In this document: piece by piece, positions 57,688 through 64,000 of the stretch
Layout of the letters: each line of letters starts with the position of its first letter
Numbering within the stretch: position 1 is the first letter of the stretch
Source of the DNA: Lucifuga dentata
Lineage: Eukaryota > Chordata > Actinopteri > Ophidiiformes > Bythitidae
Reading direction: 5' to 3'
DNA length: 64,000 bases
NCBI GenBank assembly: GCA_014773175.1
Contig: VXCM01003266.1
Span: 1-64,000 of the forward strand
Translations under genes and position numbers: made by a program
Notes under the pieces: generated by a model
What the model was told of the DNA's origin: nothing
The model's input: the letters and a program-made list of their open reading frames with translations, nothing else
Database searches by the model: none

Positions 57688-58200
57688 GTCAGGGAAGCTT
57701 TTTCTCTGATCTGGCCGATACACACTTCGTTGGTTTCACACCTTTTGAACAAAGCTCTTTGCTTTTTGACTTTGTTCAATTTTTGACTTTTTGACGTTTT
57801 GATTAAAATCCTGAAGAGGACGAACTCTTGCTTTTAAGCAAACCTATTTGAATCTAATTTTGGTTAGTATAAAGTCCTATAGGACTTCTTTTATTATTGT
57901 TTAAATAAATTTATACATTTTTGATTAAAAATTCTGTCTCTGGCTTTTCCAACGCAACGCCTGGTAAGTATATAACGCTCTCCATGGGCGGGGGCTGACC
58001 AGTCTTGAAAAGGGTAAGACTCATTTGGTAAATATCACAACCATCATTTCCATCGTTAAGCCACCTAGACCAACGGGGGGTCTTGCACTTTCTAAAGACT
58101 TTAAGGTAACCTAGGTGATCACTTAACCGTTCAGATTCAATTTAGTCTAGGTCTCAATTTTCCTGACCCATTAAGGTGTCCTTAGGGTGACCTGGGCACC

Positions 58201-58335
58201 GTGTCCACAGAATTAGGGATAGAGACGACGGTCTATGTGTCACTAATTCCCCTCGGACATAATTTAANGTGTCCACAGAATTAGGGATAGAGACGACGGT
58301 CTATGTGTCACTAATTCCCCTCGGACATAATTTAA
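58201..58335. repeat. 67-bp exact duplication around a single N (probable assembly artefact)
   Basis: 58201-58267 and 58269-58335 are identical, separated by N at 58268. Confidence 0.9.
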
Positions 58336-60190
58336 GTACAAACATTGGGTGGGATTCATAAAACACTGCACCATACTTAACATGTCATTAAGGGCAAATA
58401 TAGTCACGCAACCATGTTCCCTCATTCATAAACTCCTGTTACTGGTACCTTTAAGTGTTCGCTAGGAAAGAGGAGTTTCTAGAGTATTTCCTTATTTTTT
58501 ATTTCTGATTCATAAAACACATCATCACTCAAAAATTAAGATCTGTTTCAGCCTGGTGGTAAATTTCAGCAGTGTAAAATCTGAGCTGCATTTTAAACTG
58601 CATTTGCCTCATGTTAGTGATCAATAAATTTGTCATTTAAGCCCACTCAGTTGATCAGTTTATTTAAATGGAAAGTTTTGATCAGATTGAGCACACATTC
58701 TTATGGCATTGCACCTCTTCTTCAAGCCTCATCTGCTGCAGAGTCTCACTTTCACAAGTGACACACTCCTCCCAAGCGCTGGTGTGTGAATCAAATCTGT
58801 CTTACATTTGTGTCAGTGTCTTAAAATGCAGAGCTCTAAAGCAGAGAATGTAGGTTTTCTTTGCAGATTTAACAAGTCAATTTTGCATTGACGCCAGATG
58901 AAGGCAGCATAAAATGTGGCCCTTAAATATGAAGAAGCTCAATGACAAGCTGATCTTCATCGGCTTTTACCTGAGACACACCTTCCAACAACGCATTGGT
59001 AATGGGAAAATAATTTGTAAGGGAAGCTTTATGAATAAGCTTCAGATTTTTTTCTTTTCTTCCCCCTTTTTCCTCCTTTTTTTCTTTTGTTTTCTAAGCT
59101 TCAATTACCGCAGCACTTATTTAGCATGACATTGTGTAGTTACTGTGATTTTTTTAGGTTTTAAATATATTTTCAACATTGTCAATATCACAGTTTGAAA
59201 AGCAGTTAAATGGAAGAAATCTAATCATTTAAATAGTTGGAAAATGTTGTTCATAGTAATCTTTTTAGCAAGATTTACAGATATACTGTAGAAGAGGGCG
59301 GCACAGTGTTTGTTTTTCCAAAGTAAAATAAATTCTGTCAAACTATGTAATAAATGATTCAATCTGCTGTATGTTTTAAAGGATATTTCAGCATATTTCC
59401 AACCCAGGTCTTATGTTCCCAGTTTTTGCCAGCATTGCAATTTTAAATTTCATTCACAACATCACTTAGAATGTAGCTCCAAGTCTTTGGGATCAAAGTC
59501 CACCCATGCAAACAGAGGACAAAAAGGACGAAAAGTGACTAACATGTTTCCAGTGTGAGGAAGTGAGGTCATCACGACTGGGCCACAATTCAAAATTGAT
59601 TTAGGTGATTTAGGCCCCCAAAGCAAAGTCTCAATAAGGGCCTCAATGAGGACAAGGCCAGCCCTGAAACTTTCAGCAAAAGTATAAAACATACACGTGT
59701 GCTGCAGTGCCTGCCTTCTATTTGAGGTCATTTGTGGTGCAGAGACAAAGAATGATCTCAATTGTGATAGTGACGCTATTTACTGAGTACTACAAAGTTC
59801 TGCCAAAATCTCCACCCCATCGTTGAGTAAAACAAGACATGGAAAGAATTTGAAGTTTAAGCCAAAGTGACCTGTTCAACATTAGAAAGAGACAGGCATG
59901 TTAACACATGTAAATGTCAAGGTATGACATTGATGTACATGTGTTGCACCCCAAAGCAGGTTACATGAGTAGAAGAACAGAGTTCTCGCCATGTAAATGC
60001 AGGAATTAAAGACATGAGGAAAATATGCAAAAGAAGTATTAAGATCAGGTTACGACTCTTGCACGCACTGACATACACAAACCCATAATAAACACACTTC
60101 AACACAAAGCACAAACAGTTGATAGTTGTGGTGAGCCAAATTGTTGTTATGATGTTGAAATAAACACAAGTTATGTTATAAGCAGAAAGA

Positions 60191-60192
<2 letters not shown>

Positions 60193-60247
<55 letters not shown>
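60193..60247. repeat. (GA)n microsatellite
   Basis: About 27 uninterrupted GA units. Confidence 0.95.
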
Positions 60248-60250
<3 letters not shown>

Positions 60251-61282
60251 TGTGTTTTCCCCTGAAATACTACAAGAAAATCTGGTAAAAGGTCTGCATT
60301 GATGCTTGGAGTAATTTACAAAGTTCCTGCCATAAAAATAGCCATAAATGCAAAAAAAGTGCTTCATTTTACCTGTTCAAGCTGGTGAAACAGTTGCTCA
60401 TGCATTAGCTGCATTAAATATTGGAGTGCTGCACTGGAGTGCTGATGAGTTTATGTATAAATCATTTCAAGCATTTCCATTTGCAGACATTAGTATGTAT
60501 AGCACATTATTATAGTACTTTAAGGCTAAGCATAAGTAAACATGTTTATATCTGTAATGTACCACTATATTATCATTGCACTTTTGAATAAATTAATGTT
60601 CTGAAAGAAAAAAAAAAACACTTGAGGTTGACTTATCAGTTTTAGCTTCTGTCAGCTCCCTTAAATTTTCAAAAACCACATATGCATTTGGTTTATAATG
60701 ACTGAAATGCATATTGTTACTGTTAGAAAATTTAGTTCTTGTCAGCCATTAAGGAAGAAATCCATCAGTATTTCAGCAAAGAATCCTCGTCAGTTGGGAA
60801 TGACTAAACAATTAGTTGCAATTATGCTTCTTAATACCCTCTGATCAGACCAATCTTTCCCAATCGTCAGCTGTTTCACAGGGATTAAAGCTTGAAGTCA
60901 ATAAGGCGTATTAAACCACTCTCTCTAAGTACCCTTGCACAACAAACCCAATCAATTCACACTACCACCACTCATCAAAGAATAACCAGCAAACACAGAA
61001 AAAGGAGTGAGTATAGACAGCATTGTGAGCAATTTATTGATATTTTGCAAGCAGAAAAACAAGACTTAAAATGAGCCACACAACCAGTAAGTGGGAGCTA
61101 ACAAGCAGCAGGGCAATTGGGTAAAAGTGTCGTGATGCTGGTTTGTTCTCTGCCATGGTGCCAGCCTCAGGGTCATCCCACTGCCCAATGTCTCCTTGGG
61201 TCAGCCGACTGCAGGGGCGCCCAACAGAAAGTGAAACACATGGACAGAGACACAACACTGTGGTGTTAGTACACTGTAAATG

Positions 61283-61323
61283 CTGTCTAAGTGGACTAAG
61301 AGCCAGAAAGCCCACTTAGACAG
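61283..61323. repeat. 12-bp stem inverted repeat
   Basis: CTGTCTAAGTGG and CCACTTAGACAG are exact complements around a 17-nt loop. Confidence 0.85.
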
Positions 61324-64000
61324 AGCCATTAGTACAGAATTTGCCTTCAAAAGGAGCCACAGAACAGCAGGCAAAGATGGATGGAAACACGATTCATGGT
61401 CAGGAGTAGAAATGTGAGAAGTTGGCTCAGGAAAAACTGTACTATGAGCCATATGATGAAATGACGTGGAAGGTAAAGGATAAAAAAGGAGGCATGCACT
61501 TTAAGACACGTGTAATAAAATTCTATTTTGATATGCCTTCACTGGGCTAGTATCTAAAACGAAAGCCTTGGCATCTTATTTGTGTGAGTGGTTTAACAGG
61601 ATTTTGTGGAAGGTGACACTTTCGTTTATAGCATTTTCCTTTTTCACTTCAGTCATGCTCACACTGTTTGTGTAACAGATGTGACTCACTGTTTACCTGG
61701 TGAGAGCAGTTTGAAACTACTTTCCTTTTATGAAAATCAGTCCCTTTGGCAGAGGATTGCTCCAGCACTTCATATATTCCATCACTGTAACAGCAACAAG
61801 CTTTATATAGCAAAATTTACACACTAACCGGTAAGCATATAATCATATCTAAGTGTGTGTAGGATCATCTTTCCTCTATTATACAAGTGGAAAGGTGAAA
61901 AGAGTCAAAGAAAGACGATACAACCTGCAGGTTTTGATGCATTCATACACTAGTAGTTTTTGTCATTATAATGCTATGCTATAATTATAATGCTATAATG
62001 CTATGTTACACTTTTATGATGTCGACCTTATATTGTCTTGTGCAGGATGCAACAGGTTCAGTGATTCATAGGTGTATTACTGTGGCCATAACAACATGGC
62101 AACAAAACTATCAAGCAGTTTGCCTTATATTTTATTGTAGTCAACCAACAAACCAGTTCTGTCAATCACTATACTGACAAATATGAGATATCGCTTCTCA
62201 GCTTATTCAAGGCAAGCTATTAGATTCAATCTGTTGCAGGAGTTCATGACATAGATCGCAAAGTAGCTAGTGAAACTGCTTGGCCTGATTTTTGTTTGTG
62301 TAAAAGGGTCATTCACAGGCCTGCTAACATGACGGTAGACATGGGTGGGTGACAAATTAAAGGAGAAACACAACACGCTACAAGCTACCAGAACTGCTTC
62401 AATGTACCTTGGCATAGGTTGTATAAATCTCTGAACTACTAGAGTTTCAGAGTTTAAAAAATAATCCCTCAACTGGTGGAGAGCATTGTCTGACGTCGGT
62501 TTGCAATCTCCCATGTTAATATGACTTACATAATTCTCATCATACTTTTGTACTCATCAACAACGTCATCCTGGAAGAGACCACTCCTATCAGGAGAGAA
62601 ATATTTCATCATAGGACAAAGGTCATCATCGCTCAGAATAACTTTGTTGTTGCAGTAATGCGTCTGTCCCTCCAGAAGAGTTCCAGAGATTTAAAATCTA
62701 AACCAAGATGCACTGGAGATATTCTGGTGGCTCGACACCTTGCTAAAACACTTAATGTTGGTTCTTCCTTTAATATGTCACCCATCTGTATTTGAATTAG
62801 TGGAGCAATGGAGTTTAGACAGAGTTGGTATTATCTTAGTCTGCCACCCCAGAGTTTTCAGTGACTAGAACGTCTCTAAGCCCAGTAAATGCACCATTTC
62901 AGCATTTCACCACACTGCACATATAGTTTATTGTTACAAGACAATATGGATTTTAACTTTAAATCAATGTCTATATATAAAATCTACATTCCTGTAAAAG
63001 GGTTTCCCCTTAGTTCATTTTTTTCTTTCACAAGAACACAGATAAGTCGAGGCATACATTAAAGACATCTCTAAATTCCTGAATCAATATTAAATTTGTC
63101 TTGTAAAACACAAATGAATCTGCTAAGTATAGAAGATTCATTTGATCAGCCCTTGTTAATTTAGAACCAAATAGGCCTGTTTACATTGTTTTAAGAAGTT
63201 AATTTGACAGAGAATACTTTTTTAAAAACAGATGGATCACTTTATTCTGCCTGCAGGACAACACAGCAGATTGATTTTAATTTTATGTCTTTAATCTTCA
63301 TCACAGTTCTAAAATAGCAAAATTTCGCCACAGATTTTATATCTACCAGTCATCTAAGATCAGCACTAAGAGAAAACTTGAAGGACATGTTTGGAACAGG
63401 CATGTATAACTATGGCTGAAAATACAATCATCTCTGAAGTATAACTATTTACTGCACATGCTTTATTTAACAAGGAACTGTTGTTGAACTCGTGTGCAGA
63501 CACTGTGTGCTTGTATTTGGGCTTTTTTCAGACTTATTGTGCTACACTATTCCTATTCCATTCTACTAAATTACCATATGTTACACACTTGTCAGCTGTA
63601 ATAATCTTGACATGAATGGAAATATGAAGATAAATGTTTCTCAAGGACAGTTACTGATGCAACACCAAATCTTTTAGCAGCGCTACATACTCAGACAAAT
63701 GGTTTGGAGTCATTTTAATTTCAGAAAAATAATAACTGATAAGTGATTATATGCATAATTTGGGTGAAGAGGACAATAAAACATGTCAAGAATCTCATTC
63801 ATTATATTGCTTGTTTTGTGTTAAATGAAATGAAATCCGTGATTATAAATTGTACTTAATATCAATGAATTAGTCTTCATTGTTAACAAATATTCTAAGA
63901 AATGATGCATGTAATGCGTGAAGACCTAATGACTTGTTATGACAACACTCATAATGATGCATTATTGTGATGTAACAAACATTTACAGTCAATAGTGATT

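Larger units (their letters stand above)
57229..58335 (+). repeat. LTR-like repeat block with three assembly gaps
   Basis: The block starts TGTGCTGGTGTTGTAAAAGG. AATAAA lies near 57905, then CTCTCCA followed by TGGGCGGGGGCTGACC (57985-58000), where a retroviral primer-binding site would sit, then a donor-like GGGTAAGAC. Three N gaps with exact duplications fall inside, as expected for a high-copy sequence. No gag, pol or env frame is present. Classification is tentative. Confidence 0.3.
54687..64000. other. inpp4b last intron (partial)
   Basis: 9.3 kb with no recognisable inpp4b exon on the minus strand, in particular nothing encoding CKSAKDRT. It contains TA-rich stretches (56107-56121, 56390-56436), an LTR-like block with three N gaps (57229-58335), a GA run (60193-60247) and a 12-bp stem inverted repeat (61283-61323). 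Open frames here are short and unconvincing. Confidence 0.6.

Noticed and set aside
62203..62514. 103-aa minus-strand frame starting MGDCKPTSDN
   Set aside because: No family recognised, no splice or promoter context, and it lies in an inpp4b intron; probably chance.
54687..64000. Search for the inpp4b catalytic exon (CKSAKDRT) and other genes
   Set aside because: No matching codons found by eye on the minus strand; the open frames there lack conserved features.

Overview
The window is vertebrate nuclear DNA, most likely from a ray-finned (teleost) fish. Genes are split by GT-AG introns, most of the sequence is AT-rich intron or intergenic DNA, microsatellites are long, and DNA-transposon remnants plus a Penelope-like retroelement are typical of fish genomes. 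I see nothing prokaryotic. Five protein-coding genes could be assembled by hand from exons with matching splice phases and strong resemblance to vertebrate proteins: tbc1d9 (minus, first two coding exons, runs off the left edge), rnf150 (minus, complete, 7 coding exons, 427 aa), znf330 (plus, complete, 9 coding exons, 320 aa), il15 (plus, complete model, 6 coding exons, 170 aa) and inpp4b (minus, last coding exon only, runs off the right edge).

Layout: 1-7,080 holds tbc1d9 exon 2 (720-830), a 5.4-kb intron, exon 1 (6,247-6,367) and a GC-rich promoter. 7,081-15,310 is gene-free on present evidence and is intergenic DNA plus an unmapped rnf150 3' UTR. 15,311-33,558 is rnf150; its 9.9-kb first intron carries a broken Penelope-like element. 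33,559-35,169 is the head-to-head spacer between rnf150 and znf330, with a strong hairpin. 35,170-41,692 is znf330, with a 1.27-kb hAT-like insertion in its last intron. 41,693-44,487 is repeat-rich spacer. 44,488-51,402 is il15, with an ISRE-like site in intron 1 and a 36-bp perfect palindrome in the 3' UTR. 51,403-54,553 holds the convergent il15 and inpp4b 3' ends. 54,554-54,686 is the inpp4b terminal exon, and the remaining 9.3 kb appears to be one inpp4b intron.

The order and orientations tbc1d9(-) rnf150(-) znf330(+) il15(+) inpp4b(-) are, as I recall, those of human chromosome 4q31, so this is an old conserved block rather than a functional operon. The products act separately: a Rab-GAP-family protein, an endomembrane RING ubiquitin ligase, a nucleolar zinc protein, a lymphoid cytokine and a phosphoinositide phosphatase.

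The assembly has 12 single-N gaps. Five of them are flanked by identical 63-67-bp copies and look like unmerged contig overlaps, not biology. I found no convincing new biological system. The best leads are the palindrome and ISRE at il15, the hairpin between rnf150 and znf330, a hammerhead-like core at the Penelope-like element's end, and several TTAA-bounded inverted-repeat elements.
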